In this document: positions 1-9,797 of the stretch, piece by piece | How the letters are laid out: each line of letters opens with the position of its first letter | Numbering within the stretch: position 1 is the first letter of the stretch | DNA from: Cyathus striatus | Lineage: Eukaryota > Basidiomycota > Agaricomycetes > Agaricales > Nidulariaceae | Assembly: GCA_025738555.1 (NCBI GenBank) | Contig: JAOVFP010000007.1 | Span: forward strand, 5,383,071-5,447,070 | Length of the DNA stretch: 64,000 nucleotides | Direction of reading: 5' to 3' | The notes under the pieces: generated by a model | What the model saw: only the letters and a program-made list of their open reading frames with translations | The model's database searches: none | Told to the model about the DNA's origin: nothing | Made by a program: the position numbers and the translations under genes

Positions 1-307
1 CCTTTTAACCCGCTCCCTACCACATACTCATCACTCTTCCTCTGTACCTGAGTATAAATGTCCAAGCCGCCTCATGTTCCAACAAAAAGAAACAGACCCA
101 ATCCGTCTCCAACAAAACTATTTTTTCAGCCCCTCCTTCCTGTTTAACGCTAGCCCATGGGTTCCCACTGGGCCCGCAATCCGTGAGTTCCATCAGGCCA
201 GCTTCTCTTCTCCGACAGGCTTGAGAATTCGCTGCATCAGGACCGAGCTCCAGCTCTGTCTCCCGAGTACAACCCTCGTACTGCTTTTTCATACTGCTGT
301 TCTATGC
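1..307. other. Left edge, no gene recognised
   Basis: Short open frames exist on both strands (about 90 codons on minus, 78 on plus), but they overlap each other, show no family motif and have no convincing splice sites. I see nothing else here. Confidence 0.4.
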
Positions 308-345
308 TAAGGTAGACGACATTCATAAACAACTAACGTCACGTG
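308..345 (+). repeat. Left terminal inverted repeat of the MITE
   Basis: Begins TAAGGTAGACGAC and ends CACGTG. It pairs base for base with 1257-1294. Confidence 0.85.
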
Positions 346-1256
346 ATGAACGTGACACGTCCGAAAATGGTAATTTTTGCGGTAGCCATACCAATAAGTT
401 GAATAACTTTACAACCAGATATGTTTTCGCAAATGTGGCTTGAGGGAATGGTGACCAGCATACTAGTGCACATATGTATGCTTTTATTTTGTGATTAAAA
501 TGTGTTTGTGGAGACAAGTGGCACATTTTGTGCTGCAGCCGGAGTTTGGCATGGAAATGGTGAAGTGAACTTGCGTTGCATACTGCTCATCCACAAATAT
601 AAGCCTAATATGCTTCTAGGGAAAGGGTTTCTTTAAATAGTGTTCGGAAATTTTACCAAAGTACAGTTGAGAATGCACCAAAGAAGATAAATATGTTGAA
701 ATTCTGTAGCCACTGCAAGAATAAGAGAAAAAACTTGAAGTGTACTGTGTCAATGCACACTTATCTCAGTAATAATGCAATTGTGAACTACCCAGATAAG
801 ATCCAGTAATTATAACGAGGAATTTCAACCGAAATAGATAGGTTATGTGGTAACCAGTCAAAGTTTCAATACTCAGTGCCAATGGCCATGCATAGAAGGT
901 GAATGCAATTGGAATGCAGGCAATTACACTGTTACACATGAGTTCATTAATTTGACCTGAGATTATAAATCATATATTTAATTAAAGATTAGATATAAAT
1001 CATCAACTGAGACAGTTTCTTTGCGATACCTGAGTGATTGATCAAGCCTCTGAGACTGATGTGGAATAAATACTAAAAATACCTCTTCTCAGCGAGTATG
1101 CACCCAAAAATTACAAAACTTGGTGGATATGTTCTATTCACTTATATGTATATTTCCCTCAAGCAATTTGCCTTGTAAAGTATCATATTGTTGTTCTATT
1201 ATGATTTCGAAGATAAATTTCCATTTTTAGGCAGATTGTCACAGTAAAGTAACACA

Positions 1257-1294
1257 CACGTGACGTTAGTTGTTTATGAATGTCGTCTACCTTA
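1257..1294 (-). repeat. Right terminal inverted repeat of the MITE
   Basis: Exact reverse complement of 308-345. It begins CACGTG and ends GTCTACCTTA. Confidence 0.85.
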
Positions 1295-3591
1295 TTGTAA
1301 ATTTTATAGCATCTCTTGGCGCAATGTTACCCTCCAAATACGCTTGAGCAACACTTTAATCTATGCGTTGTCGATGCGTGTCCTAGGGATCTGCGTACGC
1401 TGAAATGTTCTGTGGGTCCACTACCCAGGATATCCAAGTCCAACGTACCGATCTAAATTATTACGTGAATCTCCGGCAGCAACTCACCATGATTTCAGAG
1501 TTCAGGTTAGAGTTCAGGTATCCCTACGGCTCCTACGGCTGTGGCTCTACCTCTATGTACCCCAGATCAATAATCTAACCGGCCTGACAGTTTAAAGATT
1601 CAAGTATAAGTCCACATAGGTCCAGAAACCACGCCCCTCACTGGCATTCTAGAACTGGACCCACATATATCACTGATCGGTCTCTTAAAGCAAATAAAGA
1701 ACGAAGTTAAGGAAAAGGATCAGTCAAAGCGTACTGTTTCCCAAAGAAGTCTGCTTCCCTTTTAGTCGATCCCTTTCTTAACGACGAAATTCAACTCAGC
1801 GAGAACTACTCCAACGAAGGGTAACCACAGGCGTCTGGTATGTCGGCCATCCCGACCCGGAACCTGGAATGCAGTTGTGCATGAGGCCCGAACCGACTGA
1901 ATATGTCGCGACTCGGAATGGTATAAAGAGGAAGTATTAAAAAATCTTGTTCTTCTATTTCTGAATTTAGAAGGTTACCCTGAGCCGACGAAGTGTGCCT
2001 TTCCCGCCTTCGCTCCTCGAGACGCGATAATCTGGAAACAATCTATCTGATATTTCGTCAGAGATTTTAAAAAATCGTATAACGATGTCGATATTTCTGG
2101 AGAAACTGATAAGGCCCACAGAGCTACTTCTTATCTTCGTCTTCTCTGGGGAAGTCACTCTGGGTCTCTGATTCTTCGGTGAGGTATATACGTGTGTTTA
2201 GTATTCCCGCGACGTCTGAAGACTTCGACGTGCCCACAAAGTTGTTCTCAATGTGGGCACTGGACTGCCTACTCCCACTTATTTACATTCATTTGCATCT
2301 TGGATGACTTCACTGGCGATGCATAACACGGAGTTATGATGTATTTCAGGCTCGACAGATACTTCTCTTATCTTATCTCTCTCCAAATTCACATTAGAAT
2401 CTAGGATAACTTCAACGATTTCAACTGAAGAATCCGGCGTACTTAAGTAGGACCCATGGAGTTACCTACCTTCTCTTCAACTCTTCTAGGTCAAGATGTG
2501 GGCACTGGACCACCTACTCGTACTTAGATTAAACTTAAAGGAGCCTCATGGTTCTGAGATTAAATTTTGGCAGCTGACTTTGGGGTGACTTGCGATTGGT
2601 GTATCCAAGGGACCGGCCAGGTGGTATTGTCATAGTTTACGAGAACCCGGGACCACTGAGGGAAGTAGAGATTATTTACCGCCTCCTTCCTTCCGCCCAA
2701 ACCATCTCTGATTTACTGTGATACATATCCCTCGTGCCCAACTTCTTCTCTCACTCTGACACTTACCTCTCCCCCATAGTAGACGCTTCCAACGCCCTCT
2801 CAACGTTAATCTCAACGACGATAATTATATCCTTCTCTCTTTATCTTCACTACTAGTACTACTTTCAACAGCTACGCCCACAGGTGCCCCCACGTTACTT
2901 TTACGGCTTTAAATATCTACGCGGAACAATCTAATCACGATAAAATTCATTCTCGGCCTTGACTCTGGAGATATTTTTGGTCCTGCACAAGACGCCGGCT
3001 GGCGCCCATGGATACACGAAGGTGGTATCAGTGGTATCTCCGCAGGGAGGGAGGGGGGGAGGGGAAAGGAGTATGGTGTAATTAGTGGTTACGATATGCG
3101 CTTCGGGGTGGAAGTGGAAGTAGTGAGATAAGTTTCTTTTCACTGTAGGGATTTCTAGCATGCTACTAACAAGCAGCGGTAAGTAAACCAGCGCATCCTG
3201 GTACCCCCTCCATTCTCCTCAATCTCTATCAACGCCGTTATACCCGACATATACCCCTCGTGCGTTCATGCCACCCTACCGCCCAAAAACCCACTACATG
3301 TACTTTCCTGCTTTTTTACTTCCTCGCGCGAATTTCGGAGTTAGTTTCTTCGGAGGCTTGACAAATGCGTCTGCAATCAAAAATATCGAAACGGGCGGGA
3401 TTAAAATAACAGTGCGTAGCGGAAGTAAATGCGGGTTTGCGATCCGGGACTCCCGCATGACTGGATATATGCATAAGGTCCCTACGCTAACGGTGTACTG
3501 GTGTAGCAGATCGTGCTGGTTCTGAAGAATTTTTGTTCGGCGGGGAACTTATGTGGATATGGTTTTATCGTATTTACAACTGCGTTTGGTT
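1295..3591. other. Gene-free interval with a short direct repeat
   Basis: No coding region could be supported on either strand. A 15-base word, ATGTGGGCACTGGAC, occurs at about 2251 and again at about 2496, each followed by similar CCTACTC sequence, so a roughly 245-base unit may once have been duplicated. Pyrimidine-rich stretches at 2750-2870 and 3200-3260 look like decayed promoters, but no gene follows either of them. Confidence 0.4.
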
Positions 3592-3609
3592 GGGGGAGCT
3601 TGCTCCCCC
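3592..3609. repeat. Perfect short hairpin palindrome
   Basis: GGGGGAGCTTGCTCCCCC has two 8-base arms that are exact reverse complements around TT. It lies just upstream of a small array of mini-hairpins. Confidence 0.7.
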
Positions 3610-3660
3610 TATTTGTCTGCATTGGCGAGCGAAAATGCGTAGTGGCTGTGCATGTACGTA

Positions 3661-3730
3661 CGGATTTTGCCGCCACGCTCGGATTTCTCCGCAATTCTCG
3701 GAATTTTCCGTACACGTTCGGGTTTGTCCG
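3661..3730. repeat. Four phased CGGA-N4-TCCG mini-hairpin units
   Basis: Units start at 3661, 3680, 3699 and 3719, so the period is 19-20 bases. Each has the form CGGA/CGGG, a T-rich centre, then CCG/TCCG (for example CGGATTTCTCCG and CGGAATTTTCCG), so each unit is itself a small inverted repeat. Function unknown; it may be a decayed minisatellite. Confidence 0.5.
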
Positions 3731-3849
3731 CTTTGCGTTGGTGAGCACTGGGCCAATACAGTGCATTAGTCAGCGTTGCAATGGTGCATCGAATACACAC
3801 ATTTCCATCGTAAATACATCTCTGCTCAAACTTTAGATTCAACAATGAG

Positions 3850-4470
3850 TACTTTCTATTAAGTTCGTACTTTTATATCACCTTCAAATACTATTGGATA
3901 ATTGGTACTAGGCAACCAGTACACCCATGCATTTAACCATAGTAGAAATTTGAGACAATGATTATGTATTAGAATGAAGCAAGGGCATTTAGAGTGAAGA
4001 TAGAATAAATAAATAATGCACAGGCTATTAAAATAAAATTAGAACATCAGCACAAAAGTTGGACTACTATTTAGTATATAAAAATGAAGCACAAATTAAT
4101 AGAACATTGAAGACAAGACTACTAATACAAAGTACATAATAATTATTCTGATTACATTCTGTGTAAACAAAATTCAAGCTGAAATAGTGACATTTAAAAT
4201 ATAGTGCAACAAGTTAATTTAGAATGTACAAAAAAATATAACTAAAAACTAGGATTCGTCAAGCTTGCCCCTTAGCGTACATTACATGTTATCTAGTGTC
4301 CTCACTCGTGACTTTCTGGAACGGGCATTCTGAACTCTGTTAACTTGTTGCTTATTTCTTCTACATCCTGATCCTCAGGATGTCCTTTAACATAGCAAGG
4401 TATATATATTGGGGCTTGTACCAGGTAAACCTATACATATGCATGGTTACTATAAAACCATCGTCCATAT
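3850..4470. other. AT-rich interval, no gene seen
   Basis: Strongly AT-rich with no plausible open frame. It lies downstream of the 3' end of the disrupted DUF6533-type gene and may include its 3' untranslated region. Confidence 0.4.
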
Positions 4471-5127
4471 TTATGGCCGTGAAGTAACATATATATCTGA
4501 AGACCAAACGTCACAACGACCAGTAACATTTCTTTCATGGGCCTCTGAGAGATGCAAAATAAGTTGACAGCCAACTACTGTAGAAACTAGTGGCATGATG
4601 TATCTGGCAATTTGGAAATTTAATATCTAATCATGTACCTATTCAAAAATCCAATGTTAAGAAAAACCATTGCTGAAGACGTACAGGCATGACAATCCAT
4701 ACAATGCCTGTGCATAGATATAACACAAGTGCTCTATAAACAGAATCGGCATATTAGTAGTAACTATGGGAGCGAAGAAATAACAATATCGAGACTCACA
4801 TGCTGTAAGAAATTACATTATCCATTACAATGAGTCTCCCAAGAGAGACTCTCCGCAAAGATGGTATGTGTATAATATCAGAGGTGAACTTCCAAATGGT
4901 GAGAGAAAACAAGATTATCTCGAAGACAACTATGATAATCCAGTATGGTGATATATTTTTATTGAACTTAGGAAGGCATATATATCTTCCGTGGTGTTCT
5001 GATCTGTGAGTAGTCAACAAGACATCAGGGGTTGGTTGCTGGCAGAACACCAAAACAACATACCAATGGTTTGCTCCGTTTTACATAACACTATTCCTAT
5101 AGTTCCCAATATTTCTAAAATAAATAA

Positions 5128-5132
5128 GAAGC
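5128..5132. repeat. Left target-site duplication of the Copia element (GAAGC)
   Basis: GAAGC directly precedes the left LTR and is repeated at 9793-9797 directly after the right LTR. Five bases is the usual length for Ty1/Copia integrases. Confidence 0.9.
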
Positions 5133-5328
5133 TATAGCAGGTAGCGCAGTAAAGAGGGGATGAAACTAATATATTCTAGGTAATTTGTTACATCTTTTAT
5201 GCACATGTATTTTGTAACTAGAATAATCTATAATGTTCGTGATATATATTCTACACACTTCCACAACATTCTAACATACTCTACACACTTCGTGTATTAT
5301 CTGTAATATTCGAGTATTAATTCCAACA
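5133..5328 (-). repeat. 3' LTR of the Copia element
   Basis: 196 bases, identical to 9597-9792. In element sense it starts TGTTGGAATTAATA and ends CCTGCTATA. Confidence 0.93.
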
Positions 5329-5337
5329 CTCCCCCTT
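5329..5337 (-). other. Polypurine tract of the Copia element
   Basis: In element sense AAGGGGGAG directly abuts the 3' LTR, as expected for the plus-strand DNA primer. It overlaps the pol stop codon. Confidence 0.75.
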
Positions 5338-8300
5338 ACTTGGATATTACACCTATTCCATAAGTAAGATCTTGGTGTAACGGGCGCGAGAGACCTTTAG
5401 TAAATAGATCCGCTAAATTCTCTCGCGATGGTACAAACTTGAGTGTGACTGTTCCGGCTTCTACATGATCGCGTAAGAAATGTAACGAGATGTCGATATG
5501 TTTCGTTCTTGCGTGAAACTCAGGGTTGTGAGCAATCGCGATAGCAGCTTGGTTGTCAGAATAAATCACAGATGGTGTCGGTTGCTTGACTTCAAGTTCT
5601 GAAAATAGCGAGCGATACCACAGCACTTGTTTTGACGTGTGAACGGCAGCAGTATATTCTGCCTCAGCTGTTGATAATGTGGTTGTTGACTGTTTCTTTG
5701 CACTCCAAGCAACGGCACCTCCTCCTAATAAGAATACATACCCGCTAATTGATTTCCTGTGGGAATTGGAACCCCAATCAGCGTCACTGTAAATTGTTAA
5801 TTCATTGCTCCAATCTGAGTCCGGTCCGCCGTAAGTTAATTTAAGTTCTCGCGTGCCTTTTAGGTAGCGAAATACGCGCTTCACAGCAGTCCAATGTTTT
5901 GCTTGTGGGTTTTTAGTGTATTGGGCCAGTTTATGTACTGTATATGAAATGTCTGGCCTTGTCCCTATAGCAATATAATTGAGTGAACCTATCATTTGTG
6001 CATATCCATATGATATTCTAGGTTCTTCCTGTGTCTCTCCCTGTCCTTCAATTTCGGAGTTTTCTGTATCTAAGTTTACATTAGGATCCAGAGGGGTGTG
6101 CACTGAGTTTGCTTGTGTAAGTCCATATTTCCTTAGTAGTGTGTCGATGTAATGAGTTTGAGAAATAGAAATAGATTTACTAGCACGGTCTCGGATTATT
6201 TTCATGCCCAATAACATGTTGGGTTCACCAATAATCTTTATTTTGAATTTTGCGCTAAGTTCGTTTTCGATTCGCTCGCGCTCAGAGATATCGGAGCAAA
6301 AAGCGATTAGGTCATCGACCCAAACAAGGATATATGCGAACTTATCACCGACGCGTCGCTTGAAACAGCAATAGTCTGTCTTTAGCTTCTCATATCCCAA
6401 ATCCTCCATTGCTTTGCTCAACTCCTTGTTCCACACATTCCCAGCCTGTTTTAATCCATATAGAGCCTTCTTTAGCTTGCAAACACGACCGGTTCCATCG
6501 TCAAATCCACTTGGTTGTTTCATGTAAAGTTCTTCAGTAATATGACCATTAAGGTAAGCAGACTTTACATCCATCTGCGACATCTCCCAATTGTTGATAG
6601 CTGACATTGCTAACAGGGCTCGCAGTGATTCGAATCGCATTACTGGTGCGAATGTTCCAGTTTCATTGAAATCCGTGCCGGGTTTCTGTGCAAATCCTTT
6701 TGCAACTAACCTGGCTTTGTATTTTATAGGTATATTTGGATCTTCATCTTTCTTTGCAAATACCCAACAGTTTCCTATGGCCTCTCGTCCTTCAGGTAAG
6801 TCTACTAGTTCCCAGGTTCCCATTTCATCTAATTGACTCAATTCTGCATCCATAGCCTCTTTCCATTCATATTTTTCAAGACTATTCATTGCTTCTTCCA
6901 CAGATTTCGGACTTTCGTCGTCCAGGACTTCGTCAAGTGTCCCAGTTTGGATCCCTTGCATTATGCGTTCGAATGATTCATGTAGGGCATCAACTGCAAG
7001 ATTAGTACGATGTTTCTGTGTTGATTTCGATGCTGACAACGTTGTAGGACTATTATCTTCTGTAGGTTCATTATTTGACATAAATCTTCGTGCTGGCTTT
7101 CGTGCATTTGGATTATCAAGTTTCTTATAGTCTATATCCTTTCTAGGTCGTTGACTTTGTCGTTGGGGCCGTTGGGGCAATGGTTCTGGTGCATTTTCGA
7201 CATTTTCTGCCTCAGATTCTTCTTCTGACAGAATTTCTTCGATTTGCGAGCTGGTAATAGTTCCTGGCTCCCCCTCAGCTGGCAAACTCGATAGGACAGA
7301 TACAATTTCGAGTTCTTTAGGTTCGTCCGCTCCGTTAAATGCTACATTGCGCGAGACCTTAATTTTCCGAGTTTCAGCATCATAATATTTCACGGCCTTT
7401 GCACCATCGTCAAATCCAATGAAGACCATCCGTTTCGATTTAGGCTTTAATTTTGAACGGTTTTTCGTCTCGTCTAGCACCCAGACATCGCAACCGAACT
7501 CCCGGAAGTGAGAAACATCCGGTTTCTTTCCTCCCCAAGCCTCAAGTGGTGTCTTCCCATCTAATGCACGTGTGGGGGCTCGATTTCGAAGATATGCTGC
7601 GTGTAGCACAGCCTGGTCCCAGAGGAATGTAGGTAAGTCCTTCTGTATCAACATTGCTCGTGCTAACTCTAATAGGGTTCGATTAAATCGTTCCGCTACG
7701 CCGTTTTGTGAAGGTGAGTATGGTGCAGTCGTTTCAATGGTAATACCCTGTTCAGCTGTCCATTTCTTCAATTTACTGTTGACTAACTCTTTTCCATTGT
7801 CAAATCGAAGCCACCTAGGATATTTTCCGAATTTTCTATGTATGACAGCACAATATTCCTGAATGCGCTCAAATGCTTGGTCCTTTGACTTCAAAAATAA
7901 TACTGAGGTAAGTCTAGTGCAGTCATCTGTAAAGGAAATGTAATATTTCCATTTCTCAATACTTTCAACTCTTGCAGGACCCCATACATCACTCATAACG
8001 CACTCGCCTGGTGTATTTGATCTATTTTCAGCTTCCTTAGGAAAAGCTTTGTGGGCCTGCTTTGCCTGTATGCATGCTTCACAGCTTTGTGATGGGAACG
8101 TGGTTTCATCTATGGTAAGACCCTTCACCATTCCTCGCTTCTTCAGGTTCTCGAGTGATGTAATTGACAGATGTCCAAAGCGCTTATGCCATTCATCCCA
8201 TGACAACTTCTTACTGGTTGTCAAATGTGTGCGGTTCTCTCCTGGTAGTTCAGCTTGTGCCTCAAGTAAATATAGTCTGTTCACTTTTCTTCCTGTCCCA

Positions 8301-8713
8301 ACAAGCTGATCACTCTTATTCTTTAATTGACAAATCCCTTCTCCAGAATAGATCTTGCCACCAGCATCATCAAAACGTGATTGAGATAACAAGCAATTTG
8401 ATGCTTCAGGAACATGTAATACATCTCGCAAGGTGTGCTTCAGTACTTTCCCTTCCACTGTAAAATTCACAATGACCGTTCCAATTCCACTGACAGTTGC
8501 TGGTGCTTTACTAATTCCCTCAACAGTTGATTTAATAGAGCGGTAATCAATGAAGGCCTCACACATATTGCAAATGTGGGAAGTAGTTGCTGAATCTAGA
8601 AGCCAGTCATATTGCGAGAAGTCCTGTCCTTCTGTAACATGGTAAGCTGTGTCCTGTAGTCCCGTGTTTACTGAATCCTGAATCTGGTTAGTCCGATTTT
8701 GATGTCCTCGCCT
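5336..8713 (-). CDS. Copia pol: protease, integrase, reverse transcriptase, RNase H
   Basis: The frame runs on from gag after one TGA codon; the first internal Met is at 8566, from which 1076 residues are open. Just before that Met lies DSATTSHI, the aspartic protease active-site region. Counting from the Met: the GAG-pre-integrase zinc segment has WHKRFGHLS (about residue 128) and CEACIQAK. The integrase DDE triad lies in SDVWGP (about 193), RFDNGKE (about 257) and NGVAERFNRT (about 293). The reverse transcriptase has WVDDLIAF (about 750) and RNase H has YSDADWGS (about 930). All catalytic signatures are present and there is no frameshift. The product would make and integrate cDNA copies of the element. 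Confidence 0.92.
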   Translation of the reverse strand, partial: RRGHQNRTNQIQDSVNTGLQDTAYHVTEGQDFSQYDWLLDSATTSHICNMCEAFIDYRSIKSTVEGISKAPATVSGIGTVIVNFTVEGKVLKHTLRDVLHVPEASNCLLSQSRFDDAGGKIYSGEGICQLKNKSDQLVGTGRKVNRLYLLEAQAELPGENRTHLTTSKKLSWDEWHKRFGHLSITSLENLKKRGMVKGLTIDETTFPSQSCEACIQAKQAHKAFPKEAENRSNTPGECVMSDVWGPARVESIEKWKYYISFTDDCTRLTSVLFLKSKDQAFERIQEYCAVIHRKFGKYPRWLRFDNGKELVNSKLKKWTAEQGITIETTAPYSPSQNGVAERFNRTLLELARAMLIQKDLPTFLWDQAVLHAAYLRNRAPTRALDGKTPLEAWGGKKPDVSHFREFGCDVWVLDETKNRSKLKPKSKRMVFIGFDDGAKAVKYYDAETRKIKVSRNVAFNGADEPKELEIVSVLSSLPAEGEPGTITSSQIEEILSEEESEAENVENAPEPLPQRPQRQSQRPRKDIDYKKLDNPNARKPARRFMSNNEPTEDNSPTTLSASKSTQKHRTNLAVDALHESFERIMQGIQTGTLDEVLDDESPKSVEEAMNSLEKYEWKEAMDAELSQLDEMGTWELVDLPEGREAIGNCWVFAKKDEDPNIPIKYKARLVAKGFAQKPGTDFNETGTFAPVMRFESLRALLAMSAINNWEMSQMDVKSAYLNGHITEELYMKQPSGFDDGTGRVCKLKKALYGLKQAGNVWNKELSKAMEDLGYEKLKTDYCCFKRRVGDKFAYILVWVDDLIAFCSDISERERIENELSAKFKIKIIGEPNMLLGMKIIRDRASKSISISQTHYIDTLLRKYGLTQANSVHTPLDPNVNLDTENSEIEGQGETQEEPRISYGYAQMIGSLNYIAIGTRPDISYTVHKLAQYTKNPQAKHWTAVKRVFRYLKGTRELKLTYGGPDSDWSNELTIYSDADWGSNSHRKSISGYVFLLGGGAVAWSAKKQSTTTLSTAEAEYTAAVHTSKQVLWYRSLFSELEVKQPTPSVIYSDNQAAIAIAHNPEFHARTKHIDISLHFLRDHVEAGTVTLKFVPSRENLADLFTKGLSRPLHQDLTYGIGVISK

Positions 8714-9502
8714 TCATGGCCCTTGTCCTTCCTTGCCGCCACCCTTGGCCCAGCAGTCCTTGGAGAGGTGTCCTTTCTTGTGACAATTGTAACATTCCTT
8801 GTCTTTGTCTGACTTGTTATTTTTGTTACCTGTATTTCCCCTGGCCTGTAATGTAACACCTGTAGATGTAGAAGAGTCTCCATTTCTATCATTTCGACGT
8901 CTGAATTCATCCAGTACAATTGCAACAAATTCATGAGAACTTATGGTTGGTTTATTGCTGCTAGAACCAAGATAAGACGAAGTATAATTGTCCCAACTCT
9001 CAGGAAGTGATGTGATAAGTATCATAAGAAAATCATCATCTGCAACCTTATGTCCCATAAGAGCTAATTGTTCCTGTAATTTTCTTAGCATAGAAATATG
9101 TTCTACCATGTCAAAGCCTTCTTCTGCCTGTGCGCGATACATAGCACGTCGTGTCGCCAATACGCCAAGTGATCCCTTTGACTCCTTAACCTGTGTTAGC
9201 TGTTTCCACATTTGGCTAGCGGTCTCGGCTCCGCTAATATGGATCATTTCCGTATCTCCGATAGCTAACTCAATGCGAGTTCTTGCTTTGGAGTCCTTCT
9301 TCTTCCATTCTGTTATCGCTTTACTTTCTTCATCGGTAGGTTTGCTGTCTTCCTTAGGTTTTGGTGGAACTGCTTTCTCACCAATAAAATCCTCAAGGTC
9401 TTGATCCCTAAGTACGGCAAGCATCCGTTGCTTCCAGGGCATCCAGTTGTTGTTATTCAGCATCTCCATTCGGTAAGTCCCTGAATTGCTTTGTTCCGAC
9501 AT
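8714..9502 (-). CDS. Copia gag: nucleocapsid polyprotein
   Basis: 262 residues starting at the ATG whose first base is 9502, about 95 bases inside the 5' LTR edge. It starts MSEQSNSG and carries the Copia gag pattern (about residues 10-200) with a C-terminal CCHC zinc knuckle, CYNCHKKGHLSKDC, near residues 236-249. Gag packages the element RNA into virus-like particles. The frame ends with TGA at 8714-8716; pol continues in the same frame, so this is one continuous gag-pol frame broken by a single stop. Most Copia elements have one uninterrupted frame. A CGA to TGA change would explain the stop. Confidence 0.9.
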   Translation of the reverse strand: MSEQSNSGTYRMEMLNNNNWMPWKQRMLAVLRDQDLEDFIGEKAVPPKPKEDSKPTDEESKAITEWKKKDSKARTRIELAIGDTEMIHISGAETASQMWKQLTQVKESKGSLGVLATRRAMYRAQAEEGFDMVEHISMLRKLQEQLALMGHKVADDDFLMILITSLPESWDNYTSSYLGSSSNKPTISSHEFVAIVLDEFRRRNDRNGDSSTSTGVTLQARGNTGNKNNKSDKDKECYNCHKKGHLSKDCWAKGGGKEGQGP

Positions 9503-9583
9503 GTGAAATAACGATTGTGCGATAAGTGAGGTGAAATATGGGTGTGCAGGTGAGTTCTTCTTTCTTAATTACATTCGTAGGCC

Positions 9584-9596
9584 GGGGCCCATAACC
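9584..9596 (-). other. Copia primer-binding site (initiator Met-tRNA anticodon arm)
   Basis: In element sense GGTTATGGGCCCC directly follows the 5' LTR. It is complementary to the anticodon stem-loop of initiator tRNA-Met (GGGCCCAUAACC), the half-tRNA primer known from Drosophila copia. Start and strand fit exactly. Confidence 0.8.
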
Positions 9597-9792
9597 TATA
9601 GCAGGTAGCGCAGTAAAGAGGGGATGAAACTAATATATTCTAGGTAATTTGTTACATCTTTTATGCACATGTATTTTGTAACTAGAATAATCTATAATGT
9701 TCGTGATATATATTCTACACACTTCCACAACATTCTAACATACTCTACACACTTCGTGTATTATCTGTAATATTCGAGTATTAATTCCAACA
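9597..9792 (-). repeat. 5' LTR of the Copia element
   Basis: Identical to 5133-5328. It would carry the element's promoter and transcription start. Confidence 0.93.
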
Positions 9793-9797
9793 GAAGC
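9793..9797. repeat. Right target-site duplication of the Copia element (GAAGC)
   Basis: Matches 5128-5132. Removing 5133-9797 restores a continuous reading frame through a membrane helix of the host gene. Confidence 0.9.

Larger units (their letters stand above)
308..1294. mobile_element. Non-autonomous DNA transposon (large MITE) with perfect terminal inverted repeats
   Basis: The sequence at 308-345 is the exact reverse complement of 1257-1294, giving 38-base terminal inverted repeats that include a flanking TA on each side. Read conservatively, the element is 310-1292 with 36-base repeats starting AGGTAGACGAC and a TA target duplication. The interior is AT-rich and has no open frame large enough for a transposase, so it would depend on an enzyme made elsewhere. 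TA duplications are typical of Tc1/mariner relatives. If the duplication is instead read as TAA/TTA, a Harbinger-type origin is also possible. The intact repeats suggest it is not ancient. Confidence 0.8.
5133..9792 (-). mobile_element. Full-length Ty1/Copia LTR retrotransposon, recently inserted
   Basis: The 4660-base element lies on the minus strand. Both LTRs are 196 bases and identical by eye. In element order it has the 5' LTR (9597-9792), a primer-binding site, gag, pol with protease-integrase-reverse transcriptase-RNase H, a polypurine tract and the 3' LTR (5133-5328). Integrase ahead of reverse transcriptase is diagnostic of Ty1/Copia. Identical LTRs mean insertion was too recent for substitutions to accumulate. 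The only coding defect seen is a single in-frame TGA between gag and pol. LTR ends are TG at the 5' side and TA, not CA, at the 3' side. It sits in the same orientation as the gene it disrupts. Confidence 0.95.

Noticed and set aside
323..526. 67-codon minus-strand frame inside the MITE
   Set aside because: No motif, lies across an inverted-repeat arm and is far too short for a transposase.
3661..3730. CRISPR-like array
   Set aside because: Units are 19-20 bases with no distinct repeat/spacer division, and the genome is eukaryotic.
8714..8716. Programmed stop readthrough between gag and pol as the default explanation
   Set aside because: The context TGA-AGG is not a known leaky signal and a CGA to TGA change is simpler; kept only as an alternative.
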